The notes below the pieces were generated by a model that saw only the letters and a program-made list of their open reading frames with translations, had not been told where the DNA came from and ran no database searches. This document shows, piece after piece, positions 16,858 to 25,528 of a stretch of 64,000 nt of DNA (position 1 is the first letter of the stretch; each line of letters starts with the position of its first letter). Source of the DNA: Firmicutes bacterium UBA2530 (GTDB lineage Bacteria > Bacillota > Clostridia > Tissierellales > Sedimentibacteraceae); the NCBI GenBank assembly GCA_002340985.1, contig DDNC01000014.1, positions 397,599 through 461,598 on the forward strand. Reading direction: 5' to 3'. A program made the position numbers and the translations under genes.

Positions 16858-18288
16858 TTATTTTTCTTCAGGGTTTACAGCTCCGATAACAGTGGAGGGG
16901 TCATCAGAAATCTTATATATAAATAATCCGAGGAATCCGAATATAACCACAACCAATGGCATCATGTAGTTAAATATAGCATATCTCCCATATTCCCATG
17001 CAGTAACTCCCAATACACCATAAAGGAAGGCGCCGCATGTGTTCCATGGAATAAGTGATGAGGTAACTGTACCCGAACCTTCAAGAGTACTTGAAAGCTG
17101 TTTAGGATGAAGTCCTTTTTCTCTATATGCTTTATTGTACATTCTTCCTGGTATAACTATGGAAATATATTGCTCAGGTATTGTTGCGTTACATCCGATA
17201 CATGTCAACACTGTCATTAAAATCAATCCACCTGTGGATTTTATACCGCTGAGCAGCTTGTTTACAATTACCTCAAGCTGGCTTGTTTTTTCCATAACTC
17301 CGCCAAACATCATCGCTATTATAGTAAGTGAAATTGAATACATCATTCCCATTAAACCACCTGCCGTTAAAAGCTCATCTATGGCAGCCAGACCTGTTTG
17401 TGATGTAAATCCATCGTAAGCTGCTGTTAAGATATCTCCGAAATTAGCACCTTGGAATATGACACCTTCCAGCGCCCCGATTACTATTCCTATGGTTATA
17501 CCCGGAATGGCAGGTATTTTGAAAGCCATAGCCAGTATTACAGCCAAGGGAGGAAGCAGCAATAAAGGTGAAATATTAAAATTAGCTGATAATCCATCTC
17601 TTATTGCAGCTATTGCCGTTACATCTGAGCTGGCGCCCGCATATTTGAAGCCCATTATTAAGAAAGAAACCAGAGCTATTGCATATGCTAAAACAGTTGT
17701 AGGAAGCATTGCTTTCACATGAGTGAACACATCTGTTCCGGAAACTGCCGGAGCCAAATTCGTTGTATCTGAAAGAGGAGACATTTTATCACCAAAGTAT
17801 GCACCTGATATAATAGCACCAGCTGCTACTGGCGCCGGTATTCCGAGACCTTTGGATATACCCATCAGGGCAATACCTATTGTTCCGGCCGTACCCCAGC
17901 TTGTACCTGTTGCCAAAGAAGTAATTGAACAAATAATAACTGTTGCAACTAAGAAAATGCTTGGTTTTAAAATTGCGAGACCATAATAAATCATGCTTGG
18001 AACAACGCCTGACAACAGCCATACACCTATGAGCACACCTATAATAGCTAAAATTATAACTGCCTGCAATGCTTGATAAATACCATCAAACATTGACTTT
18101 TCAATTTCATTCCAGGAAAATCCAAGCCTGAATGCAATCAATACTGCAAATAATGTACCGATAAGCATAGGTATATGCGGATTAGCTTCATATACTACAA
18201 TACCTATTGCCATTACTGCAATTAAAAATCCGAATGAGAGCAATGCCTCCCATAAATAAGGTTTTCTTGCTACCTTTTTTTCCTTCAT
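16858..18288 (-). CDS. nhaC: Na+/H+ antiporter, NhaC family
   Basis: A 476-residue membrane protein with about 11-12 helices and NhaC signatures: ATGTSWGTAGTIGIALMG (near residue 126), SGAYFGDKMSPLSDTTNLA (near 161) and IPWNTCGAFLYGVLG near 400. Members exchange Na+ for H+, or in some cases organic anions such as malate/lactate. TTGGAGGT precedes the ATG. A sigma-54-type promoter lies about 44 nt upstream, and the next genes upstream encode a sigma-54 regulator and its kinase, so expression is probably under their control. Confidence 0.9.
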   Translation of the reverse strand: MKEKKVARKPYLWEALLSFGFLIAVMAIGIVVYEANPHIPMLIGTLFAVLIAFRLGFSWNEIEKSMFDGIYQALQAVIILAIIGVLIGVWLLSGVVPSMIYYGLAILKPSIFLVATVIICSITSLATGTSWGTAGTIGIALMGISKGLGIPAPVAAGAIISGAYFGDKMSPLSDTTNLAPAVSGTDVFTHVKAMLPTTVLAYAIALVSFLIMGFKYAGASSDVTAIAAIRDGLSANFNISPLLLLPPLAVILAMAFKIPAIPGITIGIVIGALEGVIFQGANFGDILTAAYDGFTSQTGLAAIDELLTAGGLMGMMYSISLTIIAMMFGGVMEKTSQLEVIVNKLLSGIKSTGGLILMTVLTCIGCNATIPEQYISIVIPGRMYNKAYREKGLHPKQLSSTLEGSGTVTSSLIPWNTCGAFLYGVLGVTAWEYGRYAIFNYMMPLVVVIFGFLGLFIYKISDDPSTVIGAVNPEEK

Positions 18289-18331
18289 TTAATACCTCCA
18301 AGTATTAATTAATATTTGCATGTTATATTAA

Positions 18332-18371
18332 AGCAATTTTCATACCAATATGAAAGTATTATTTTCATAAG
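18332..18371 (-). promoter_or_regulatory. Sigma-54 (-24/-12) promoter of nhaC with adjacent inverted repeat
   Basis: On the minus strand TGGTATGAAAATTGCT (18332-18347) has the invariant GG and GC at the right 10-nt distance, and most of the TGGCAC-N5-TTGC consensus. Just upstream, TATGAAA and TTTCATA form an inverted repeat (18350-18370) that could bind the regulator, although enhancer sites are usually farther away. Confidence 0.7.
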
Positions 18372-18406
18372 CCACTAAAATATACATATATCAACGTTTT
18401 CACCAA

Positions 18407-18446
18407 TAAAAAAAGCTTGAAATAACATAATTGATTATTTCAAGCT
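18407..18446 (-). terminator. Terminator of the two-component operon
   Basis: A perfect 12-bp stem (AGCTTGAAATAA and complement) with a 9-nt loop, followed by seven T on the minus strand. Confidence 0.87.
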
Positions 18447-18494
18447 AAATATATGGGCAAGAAATTTCCTTGGTTAGGAAATAAATTTCCCACC

Positions 18495-19841
18495 CTATTG
18501 CCTTATGCCATACTCAACTAATTTATTAAACAGCTGCCTCCTGCTTATGTCCATCAGCCTTGCCGATTCGGATATGTTGCCGTTGCATTTTTCAAGCACG
18601 TATTTAATATACTTTATTTCAGCGATTTGGCGTACATCCTTAAGCGATCTGATTTCGGTGTTTTCTTCATAGTTAAAGATTTTCAGATCAGGCAAATCTG
18701 CTTTTTTTATTACACCGTCATCGCTTAATACCACAAGTCTCTCTATAATATTTTTCAATTCTCTTATATTTCCCGGATAATCATATACAACGAGTAGTTC
18801 CATGAGACCATTTTCTATTTTGTTGACTTTTTTCTTCATCTCTTTTTGAGCCTGTGTCAGGAAAAAATCTATTAATATTGGAATGTCTTCTTTTCTGTCT
18901 CTTAATGGCGGCACTTCAACAGTTATTGTATTTATCCTATAAAACAAATCTTCTCTGAATTTTCCGGACTTTATTTCTTCACTAAGCTTTCTGTTTGTGG
19001 CGCTGATAAGGCGTATATCCGCAGCTATGCTCTTATTGCTCCCTATTCTTTCAAATGTTCTGCTCTCCAGCACTCTTAAAAGCTTCACTTGTGTATTGAG
19101 GGACAACTCACCGATTTCATCAAGAAACAATGTTCCGTCATTGGCCTCTTCAAACCTTCCGATACGTTTTTCTATTGCCCCTGTGAACGCACCCTTTTCA
19201 TGTCCGAACAATTCCGATTCCAGAACGCCTTCTGAAAATACCTGGCAGTTAACTGCAACAAAATTTTCATGATTTCTTTTGCTCATTTGGTGAATATATT
19301 TAGCGACAACTTCCTTTCCGGTTCCGGATTCCCCAAGGATGAGAATATTGGAATTGCTTATGGCAGCTTTCTCGGCAATCTTCAGCATATTTTTAAATTT
19401 ATCGTTATTTGATTCCAGGAGGTATTCAAAGTTAATCAATTGGTCTCTGATGGACTTGTTGTCTATCTCAAGGCTTTTTATTCTCACTAATTTTTCTATT
19501 TCCTTAAGCAGGACCTCAGGATCACTTCCCTTGATGAAATAGCTGAAGGCTCCCTGCTTCATTGCATTTACTGCACTGTCTACTGTTCCGAAACCGGTGA
19601 CTATTATTACCTCGCAGCCATGCTGCTTTTCTTTTATTGATTTCAGAAGCTCTATTCCGTCCATGCCAACCATTTTCAAATCGGTAATAACAAGGTCAAA
19701 ATCATCATCTCCAAGCATTGATAAGCATTGCTCTCCTGATGAAGCCACAGAAATATCATATCCCTTATCTTCAAAAATGATTTTGTATACATCTCTGAAT
19801 TCCTCTTCATCATCTACTACCAGTATTTTAAAATCAATCAT
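18495..19841 (-). CDS. Sigma-54-dependent response regulator (NtrC family)
   Basis: 448 residues in the standard order: receiver domain (residues 1-120, phosphoacceptor Asp in DLVITDLKM), AAA+ domain (about 140-375) with Walker A GESGTGKE and the sigma-54 contact loop GAFTGA, and a C-terminal Fis-type helix-turn-helix (SESARLMDISRRQLFNKL). It should activate -24/-12 promoters when phosphorylated by the kinase whose gene overlaps its start by 8 nt. AAAGGACGATAAAG precedes the ATG. The nhaC promoter is a likely target. Confidence 0.94.
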   Translation of the reverse strand: MIDFKILVVDDEEEFRDVYKIIFEDKGYDISVASSGEQCLSMLGDDDFDLVITDLKMVGMDGIELLKSIKEKQHGCEVIIVTGFGTVDSAVNAMKQGAFSYFIKGSDPEVLLKEIEKLVRIKSLEIDNKSIRDQLINFEYLLESNNDKFKNMLKIAEKAAISNSNILILGESGTGKEVVAKYIHQMSKRNHENFVAVNCQVFSEGVLESELFGHEKGAFTGAIEKRIGRFEEANDGTLFLDEIGELSLNTQVKLLRVLESRTFERIGSNKSIAADIRLISATNRKLSEEIKSGKFREDLFYRINTITVEVPPLRDRKEDIPILIDFFLTQAQKEMKKKVNKIENGLMELLVVYDYPGNIRELKNIIERLVVLSDDGVIKKADLPDLKIFNYEENTEIRSLKDVRQIAEIKYIKYVLEKCNGNISESARLMDISRRQLFNKLVEYGIRQ

Positions 19842-21825
19842 CTTTATCGTCCTTTTGTTTAAACTTTAATCTAAATTCCGTACCCTCATTTACGTTACTT
19901 TCCACTGCTATTTCACCGTTAATTTTTTGAAGCTCATTATATACTATATATAAGCCAAGGCCTGTTCCCTTCCCTATTTGCTTTGTAGTAAAGAATGGAT
20001 TAAATATGTGTTCTAAATTGTGGGTTTCTATTCCCGTTCCGTTATCCTTTATATCAATATATACATATTCATCGTCCTCGTAACAATTAATCGTTATACT
20101 TCCTCCGTCATCTACGGCATCCGCAGCATTTGAAAGCAAATTTAAAATTATATGAGTCAGTGATTCAATACTTGTGTAAATCTTAATGTCTTCATCACAT
20201 ATCACTTTTAAAGTTATCTTTTTATTTGGTATTTTTTTTTCAAGCAAGGTTATGTCTTTGATGGCATCGTTAAGAGCTATAGTTTTGAGCTCATTTTCTC
20301 CGGAACGTGAGAAATCAAGCAGATTCTCGACCATTTTGCCTGCTCGCAATACAGAAGATTCAATATTTGAAATTGATTTTTCAATTAAAGGTTCACTATC
20401 GACGAGCTTGCTTTTCAGAACATAGCAATAATTTCTTATTATTCCCAAAGGATTTCTTATTTCGTGTGCAAAGCCTGCCGCCAACTGCCCAATGGCAATC
20501 ATCTTGTTGTGCTGAAGCATCTGGGTCCTGCTTATTATTTCGTTTGTATTGTCTTCTATTGAAATAAGGAGTCTGTTTTTCTCATATTCAAGATGCGTTA
20601 TATAGTAGGTGTAATGCTTTCCTTTAAAGGTTATTTCTTTTCCTTCCTTCTCGAAATCAATGTTGATACTGCTGAGCAACGGTAAGCTTTTATAGTCCTT
20701 GCCCAAAACATCATATTTATCCTTATTAAGCCATTCTGCAAATGCCTTATTCAAATTTTCTATAATACCGTTTTCATTTATTAGTATCAGAAAGCTTGAC
20801 AATGCGTCGAATGTAAGCTGTAGATCATTTCTGCTCTCACTTAATTCATTTGTACGTTTAACGACTTTCTTTTTCAGAGCATATGTCCAAACTGATACAG
20901 TTGATGCTACTATTGCCATCATTATCAATATAATAATGAGCATAAACATCATTTGAGCCGAAAATTTATCCCTATGAACGGGAGTCGAAAGACCAAACCA
21001 CTTCTGCTGGATTTTAGGTGCAAAATCATTTTTTTCCAAATCAAGTATGCCTTTGTTAAGAATGCTTACCAGCAACGGATTGGATTTGTTTACACCAAAG
21101 CATATATCAAGCTCATATAAAGGCTTTTCGTATATGCTCACCTTATTTTCAATGCTTAGCTCACCCATGAAATATATAAGTATGGGTTCATCTCCGATGA
21201 CAGCATCTACTTCTTTGTTTAAAAGCAAATTTATAGCTTCAAGATAATCGGATGTATTTACTATTTCAACACCTGGAATGTTGTTAATTATATATTCATT
21301 TGCATAATCACCTGCTTCTATGGCAATTTTGTGCCCTGTGAGGTCATTGCCGTGCTTTATGTCTGTATAGCCATTTCTTGTCATAATGATAGCTCTGATT
21401 TTATAGATGCCCTTAGTGAATAGCATATGTTTTTTTCTGTCTTCACTTGGATATAATTCAGTCATATCCGATTCTCCCGAGATTACACTTTGAATTGCCT
21501 CCTCCCAGACCTTTGGCTCAAATTCGATTTCTGTATTCAGTTCAATGGATATGGCAGAAACATAGTCTAAAACGAATCCTTTGTATGCACCTGTGTATTT
21601 GTCCTGAAATGAAAACGGAGGGGCCTTGCTGTCAGATGTATAGTGCAGAGATTGCCTCTTCTCCAGATACTCTCTTTCTTCATATGTAAAGTCTTGAGAA
21701 TATTTAATGTATTCATAGAGATTCAAGCCGTAAAGGCTGTATGCATATTGGTTAACTGTCAATGCAAGAACAGAAATAAATGTAAAGATCAATATATAAA
21801 TCCATGTTTTTTTCTCATTAAGCAT
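19834..21825 (-). CDS. Sensor histidine kinase with extracellular SBP_bac_3-type domain
   Basis: 663 residues: a membrane segment (about 9-29), an extracytoplasmic solute-binding domain of the amino-acid type (about 55-280, with PPFSFQD, GYTDIKHGNDLTG), a second membrane segment (about 290-315), a PAS-like region, then HisKA (HEIRNPLG) and HATPase (NAADAV, DNGTGIE, GKGTGLGLY). It senses a small external ligand, perhaps an amino or organic acid, and phosphorylates the regulator next to it. GGAG precedes the ATG. First gene of the pair. Confidence 0.93.
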   Translation of the reverse strand: MLNEKKTWIYILIFTFISVLALTVNQYAYSLYGLNLYEYIKYSQDFTYEEREYLEKRQSLHYTSDSKAPPFSFQDKYTGAYKGFVLDYVSAISIELNTEIEFEPKVWEEAIQSVISGESDMTELYPSEDRKKHMLFTKGIYKIRAIIMTRNGYTDIKHGNDLTGHKIAIEAGDYANEYIINNIPGVEIVNTSDYLEAINLLLNKEVDAVIGDEPILIYFMGELSIENKVSIYEKPLYELDICFGVNKSNPLLVSILNKGILDLEKNDFAPKIQQKWFGLSTPVHRDKFSAQMMFMLIIILIMMAIVASTVSVWTYALKKKVVKRTNELSESRNDLQLTFDALSSFLILINENGIIENLNKAFAEWLNKDKYDVLGKDYKSLPLLSSINIDFEKEGKEITFKGKHYTYYITHLEYEKNRLLISIEDNTNEIISRTQMLQHNKMIAIGQLAAGFAHEIRNPLGIIRNYCYVLKSKLVDSEPLIEKSISNIESSVLRAGKMVENLLDFSRSGENELKTIALNDAIKDITLLEKKIPNKKITLKVICDEDIKIYTSIESLTHIILNLLSNAADAVDDGGSITINCYEDDEYVYIDIKDNGTGIETHNLEHIFNPFFTTKQIGKGTGLGLYIVYNELQKINGEIAVESNVNEGTEFRLKFKQKDDKDD

Positions 21826-21941
21826 ATATACTCCATTGTAGACTGTTGGTATAGATGTTCATTATATAGGTATTTTTAGTCAAACTGTTTTTATTATACA
21901 ACAGTCTTTCTAACCTTACAATAAATTATTATTAATGAATG

Positions 21942-21969
21942 AACAGGATACCATTTACGGTATCCTGTT
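21942..21969 (-). terminator. Terminator after the NimA-like gene
   Basis: An 11-bp perfect stem (AACAGGATACC/GGTATCCTGTT, 6-nt loop) about 35 nt beyond the stop. The T-tract on the minus strand is interrupted. Confidence 0.6.
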
Positions 21970-22004
21970 GCAAGATGCTGCTATTTGTTTAAAACACTTA
22001 TAAT

Positions 22005-22469
22005 TTATTTCTGGGCCTTTCCGGTCATATGCTCTACATCTATTTTATAGACTTTAGCAGCACCTTTTGCTTTATTAATATATTCTTTTCCCTGTTCAAT
22101 ATAAGCACTTGAATATTTCTTAATAAATTCAAGCAAGGCCTCTGCTTTTTCATTTTCATTTACTTCCGAAGCATTTCCAAATAATACAACACTTCTGTAA
22201 TTTGTGTCAAATTTATCTGATAAAAGCTCCACATCGCAGGTTATACAAAATGAAACCTTGCTGTTTAGATTGATATTATCAAGTTTTTGCCCGCTGGTAG
22301 CACTGTGAAAATAAACACATCCGTTAAAATAAACATAATTAAGCGGGACCCCATATGGGTATCCGTTCTCACATATGGTGGACAGTATACCTGTTTCGGT
22401 AGTATTCAATATTTGATTGCACTCTTCTGCTGATATTTGCTTGTCTTTTCTTCTCATTTCTCTGAACAT
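22005..22469 (-). CDS. Pyridoxamine 5'-phosphate oxidase-family (NimA-like) flavoprotein
   Basis: A 154-residue split-barrel flavin-binding protein. The segments GILSTICENGYPYGVPLNYVY (read as GILST near residue 27 and YPYGVPLNY near 37) and YFHSATSGQKLDNI near 53 are those of NimA-related proteins. Some relatives reduce nitroimidazoles; most are unassigned. GGAGAA lies close to the ATG; an alternative ATG at 22457 (MRRKDKQ) is possible. It ends a run of small accessory genes. Confidence 0.8.
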   Translation of the reverse strand: MFREMRRKDKQISAEECNQILNTTETGILSTICENGYPYGVPLNYVYFNGCVYFHSATSGQKLDNINLNSKVSFCITCDVELLSDKFDTNYRSVVLFGNASEVNENEKAEALLEFIKKYSSAYIEQGKEYINKAKGAAKVYKIDVEHMTGKAQK

Positions 22470-22508
22470 TTCATTTCTCCTTTTTTATTATTCTATAGTA
22501 TTCTATAG

Positions 22509-23027
22509 TTACAGCATTTTAGCCATGTAGTATTCATCATAATATTTTCCGTCTTTATAAGTTGCGTTTTCTCTTACACCCTCAATTCGGAATCCTACTT
22601 TTTTATATAAATTTATTGCCCTTATATTCTCAGCTATTACAAGTAGTTCAAGACGTCTTACGCCGTTAGTACCGGACCATTTAAACAGATGATTAAACAT
22701 TTCATAGCCTATGCCTTTTCCGCAATATTCTTCTAAAATGCCAATAACTAAACTTGCAACATGTTTTGTTCTTATGTATTTTTCTCTTACGGCAATCAGG
22801 TATCCGGCAATTATATTTTCATCCAGAGCTATGACGCAGAAATTTCCGTCTTTAATTATATTTTCTGTATTGCTTCTTATAATTTCAGATGTGATAATCC
22901 GTTCTCCCTTTTCATAAAGCATGTAATCAGTTTCATTGTCGAGTTTGGTAATGAAGTCATAAAACATTTCCGCATCATCAGCGGTGCGTTCCCTTATAGA
23001 TATATTATTCATACAACTATCCCGCAT
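22509..23027 (-). CDS. GNAT-family N-acetyltransferase (RimI/RimJ-like)
   Basis: 172 residues. The acetyl-CoA-binding loop is seen at EYCGKGIGYEMFNHLF (near residue 110), and NIRAINLYKKVGFRIEG near 140 is the typical motif B. AGGAG is 9 nt before the ATG at 23027; MNNISIRER at 23012 is a second possible start. The substrate cannot be inferred. It lies 12 nt after a RidA gene and is related to the GNAT at 23518-24051, so the two are probably paralogues. Confidence 0.85.
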   Translation of the reverse strand: MRDSCMNNISIRERTADDAEMFYDFITKLDNETDYMLYEKGERIITSEIIRSNTENIIKDGNFCVIALDENIIAGYLIAVREKYIRTKHVASLVIGILEEYCGKGIGYEMFNHLFKWSGTNGVRRLELLVIAENIRAINLYKKVGFRIEGVRENATYKDGKYYDEYYMAKML

Positions 23028-23039
23028 ACTAAAAATCTC

Positions 23040-23456
23040 CTATTTGGCGAATTTCTTTGATATTGTGGCCACAGCCTCAATTTCCACAAGTTGATTCTCA
23101 TAGCCCAGTACAGAAACTCCGGACAATGTGCTTGGTACATCATGTTCTCCAAATTCATCGCTTATTACACCCCATACTTTTACCAGATTTACTCTTTCTG
23201 ATGATGCAACTAAAATTCTTGTATATGCGATATTTTTAAGTTCTGCACCGCATTCTTTCAATGCCTCTTTTAAGTTTTCAATACATAGCCTTGCCTGTCC
23301 CTCATAGTCGTTAATTAAAGTAACATTTCCGCATTTGTCAAGCGGGCATGAGCCTGCTAAAAAAATTAATTCCATGTCTGATGGCACCTTACTTGCATAA
23401 GCATAACTTACATCAGCTAAATTTCCGGAACGTATAAGTGAAATTTCTTTATTCAT
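23040..23456 (-). CDS. RidA (YjgF/YER057c/UK114) family protein
   Basis: 138 residues. RidA family members hydrolyse reactive enamine/imine intermediates released by PLP enzymes. The family pattern is visible in EGQARLCIENLKEALKECG (near residue 65), the strand NIAYTRILV, and the C-terminal VEIEAVA. The usual Arg in the R-x-C/L-V segment corresponds to TRILVASSERVN. GAGGAGAATCAT precedes the ATG. The gene sits between two GNAT genes. Confidence 0.82.
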   Translation of the reverse strand: MNKEISLIRSGNLADVSYAYASKVPSDMELIFLAGSCPLDKCGNVTLINDYEGQARLCIENLKEALKECGAELKNIAYTRILVASSERVNLVKVWGVISDEFGEHDVPSTLSGVSVLGYENQLVEIEAVATISKKFAK

Positions 23457-23517
23457 ATGATTCTCCTCAAATATTGTATTTTATACTTTTACATAATACA
23501 TACACATTCATAGTCAG

Positions 23518-24051
23518 TTAATCTATTAGCATCCCCATGGCGAGGGAATCATAAAACTCTTCGTTGGCATAAAAATCTCTTGATAATAGCCCTTCTTCTG
23601 TAAAGCCAAGTTTCTTATACAAATTAATGCCACGTATATTGTCGGATCTGGTTCTTAAATTTATTTTCCTGATTATTCCTGAATTTTTACTCCAGCTTAT
23701 GAGATACCTTATCATCTCTTCACCAATTCCGTTACCCCAGTATTCCCTGAGGACGCTTACACCGAATTCGCCTACATGGGCAGTTCTCTGGCGAGATCCG
23801 CCGGAGAAATTTAGGTTGCCTACTATTCTGCCGTTTATTTCTGCAACTACGGCAATGGCATTTTGTTTTTTATTGGTGTTTTCAATATAAACTTCCTCTT
23901 CTTCTACACTCATTTCAAATTCACCTGCTCCGAATGTCAAAAAGTCTGATTCCCCTCCGATGATATGAAGATATTCTATAACTGCTCTTGCATCGGATTT
24001 GAGTGATTCACGTATCGTTATTTTTTCACCGTTTACAATCATTTCCTTCAT
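23518..24051 (-). CDS. GNAT-family N-acetyltransferase
   Basis: About 177 residues, with EYWGNGIGEEMIRYLI as the acetyl-CoA loop (near residue 112) and NIRGINLYKKLGFTEEG near 145. I start at the ATG at 24051 because AAGGAGGA lies 6-7 nt upstream; a TTG six bases earlier overlaps the site. It follows the Fe-S protein gene by 12 nt. It is a paralogue of the GNAT at 22509-23027. Substrate unknown. Confidence 0.85.
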   Translation of the reverse strand: MKEMIVNGEKITIRESLKSDARAVIEYLHIIGGESDFLTFGAGEFEMSVEEEEVYIENTNKKQNAIAVVAEINGRIVGNLNFSGGSRQRTAHVGEFGVSVLREYWGNGIGEEMIRYLISWSKNSGIIRKINLRTRSDNIRGINLYKKLGFTEEGLLSRDFYANEEFYDSLAMGMLID

Positions 24052-24063
24052 ATTCAATCCTCC

Positions 24064-24846
24064 TTAAACATACTCAGCGGTTATTTTAATTGGATTTCTT
24101 GTTGAGCATGGAACATTAACAAGGCATTTGCCGCACACATCCGCAATACCTTCTATGTCAGAATGGAAACTATCGTTGTACAGGCACATTTCATAACATT
24201 TGAATCTGTCAAAGCCTCTATCTGTCAGTGCATCATTCACACATCTGTCCACGCATTTTCCGCATATGTTACTATGCTTGTACAGACAATTTTCGTTGTT
24301 TTTTCTCTCAGTAGGCTCTAATTTCACATCTGTAATGAATGATCCTATTCTTCCGCAGCAGCCTTTGTCCGTGATGAGCATGTTATTTATGCCAAAAGTA
24401 CCCATGCCTGCAACATATGCAACATGTCTGTGAGACCAATCACTCATTAATTTTTCTTCGTTAAAATTATGAGTTGCCGGTATAATATTTGACTTATGGC
24501 CTGCTTTTTCCAGCTCGTTTTTAATATGATTATTCAAATCCCAAATCAGTTGATTTGTTTCTATATATGCCGTCGCCCAAATTTTTGAACATTCTCTCCC
24601 CCCTATATTGCTTCGTACTACCGAAACGTCGAAAGGTAAAAAATATGCAACAACTGTCTGCCCATCCGGCATCAAATCTTTTGGAAGAGCGTGGGTTTTA
24701 CTGACTGCTTCCTTAAGAATATTAAACATCTCATCATTTGCATCCGCATAAAAAATCAATGGCTCATTCCACCTGGTCTGTACATTTTTGATTTCAGGAT
24801 ATTGCTCGACATATCTTTTAATTATGCCTTCGATTTCACTTTTCAT
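24064..24846 (-). CDS. Epoxyqueuosine reductase-like 4Fe-4S protein
   Basis: About 260 residues related to the QueG-type family but shorter than true QueG and without its corrinoid-binding N-terminal hallmark that I can see. A central segment GMGTFGINNMLITDKGCCGRIGS (GMGTFG near residue 153) is followed by a ferredoxin-like cluster (CGKCVDRCVNDAL, KCYEMC) and a C-terminal CGKCLVNVPC. I start at ATG 24846, with GGAGGCGAAA directly upstream; the earlier ATG at 24879 lacks a site. It overlaps the end of the broken DUF1697 gene by 11 nt. Substrate unknown. Confidence 0.75.
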   Translation of the reverse strand: MKSEIEGIIKRYVEQYPEIKNVQTRWNEPLIFYADANDEMFNILKEAVSKTHALPKDLMPDGQTVVAYFLPFDVSVVRSNIGGRECSKIWATAYIETNQLIWDLNNHIKNELEKAGHKSNIIPATHNFNEEKLMSDWSHRHVAYVAGMGTFGINNMLITDKGCCGRIGSFITDVKLEPTERKNNENCLYKHSNICGKCVDRCVNDALTDRGFDRFKCYEMCLYNDSFHSDIEGIADVCGKCLVNVPCSTRNPIKITAEYV

Positions 24847-25386
24847 TTTCGCCTCCATATGAAGTATTTGATAATTCATTGAGCCTCAATAAGGTTTTCC
24901 AGTTTCGGACAGTTGCCGATGCATCTAATTTGTGTAAATTGGCTGCAAACCTTGAATTTCTTATGCTGTTTGAAAATATCAAGTATACCTCTCTTCCACA
25001 AATTTCACATTTTTCATTTCGATATTTTCTTGAAAAGGATTATGTGTAAGCAGTGCAACATACAGGCTTTCGGCGTCAGACGATTTTTCCGCACGCACTA
25101 TTTCTTCCTCAGAAAATGGAAGTCTTGATAATATGTTATTCAGCTCTTCGGAAGTCCTTATGATTACGGGAACTGTCAATTCAAACTCAGACTGCACAAT
25201 ACCCTCAATTAGCTCAATCAGCGATTTTTCATCGGACTCAGACCGAAATAATATATTACCGCTTTGGATATATGTCTGTACCTCGGAAAGTCCGGCATTT
25301 TCAAAGTGCATTTTTAAATCCTTCATTTTAATTATATTTTTCCCGCCCACATTAATTCCTCTTAAAAATGCAATATACGTATTCAT
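24836..25386 (-). pseudogene. DUF1697-family gene with a single frameshift
   Basis: The first frame gives 135 residues with the family start (YIAFLRGINVGGKN) and stops at 24979. The family C terminus, ending in TVRNWKTLLRL, continues in another frame (SNSIRNSRFAANLHKLDASA upstream of it) up to a TGA at 24836, which would overlap the next gene's start. A one-base loss near 24985-24997 explains the break; restored length would be about 183 residues, normal for DUF1697. Either a recent mutation or a sequencing error. DUF1697 has no known function. Confidence 0.8.
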
Positions 25387-25463
25387 ATCAATCTCTCATC
25401 TATTAAATTTATAGGGCATATATTATCATTCAAAATCATATAGGTCAATAAATATGTAAAAGA

Positions 25464-25523
25464 GGCTGTCATGCGTATACAGCACCGGCAATTTTCTGTC
25501 GGTACTGTATATGCATGACAGCC
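25464..25523 (-). terminator. Terminator of the M42 peptidase operon
   Basis: A long imperfect hairpin with GGCTGTCATGC/GCATGACAGCC outer arms and a matching inner stem, followed by TCTTTTAC on the minus strand. Confidence 0.75.
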
Positions 25524-25528
25524 ATATA

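Noticed and set aside
22485..22510. Direct repeat TTCTATAGTA/TTCTATAGTT between GNAT and the NimA-like gene
   Set aside because: Only two 10-nt copies in AT-rich DNA; likely chance or slippage.
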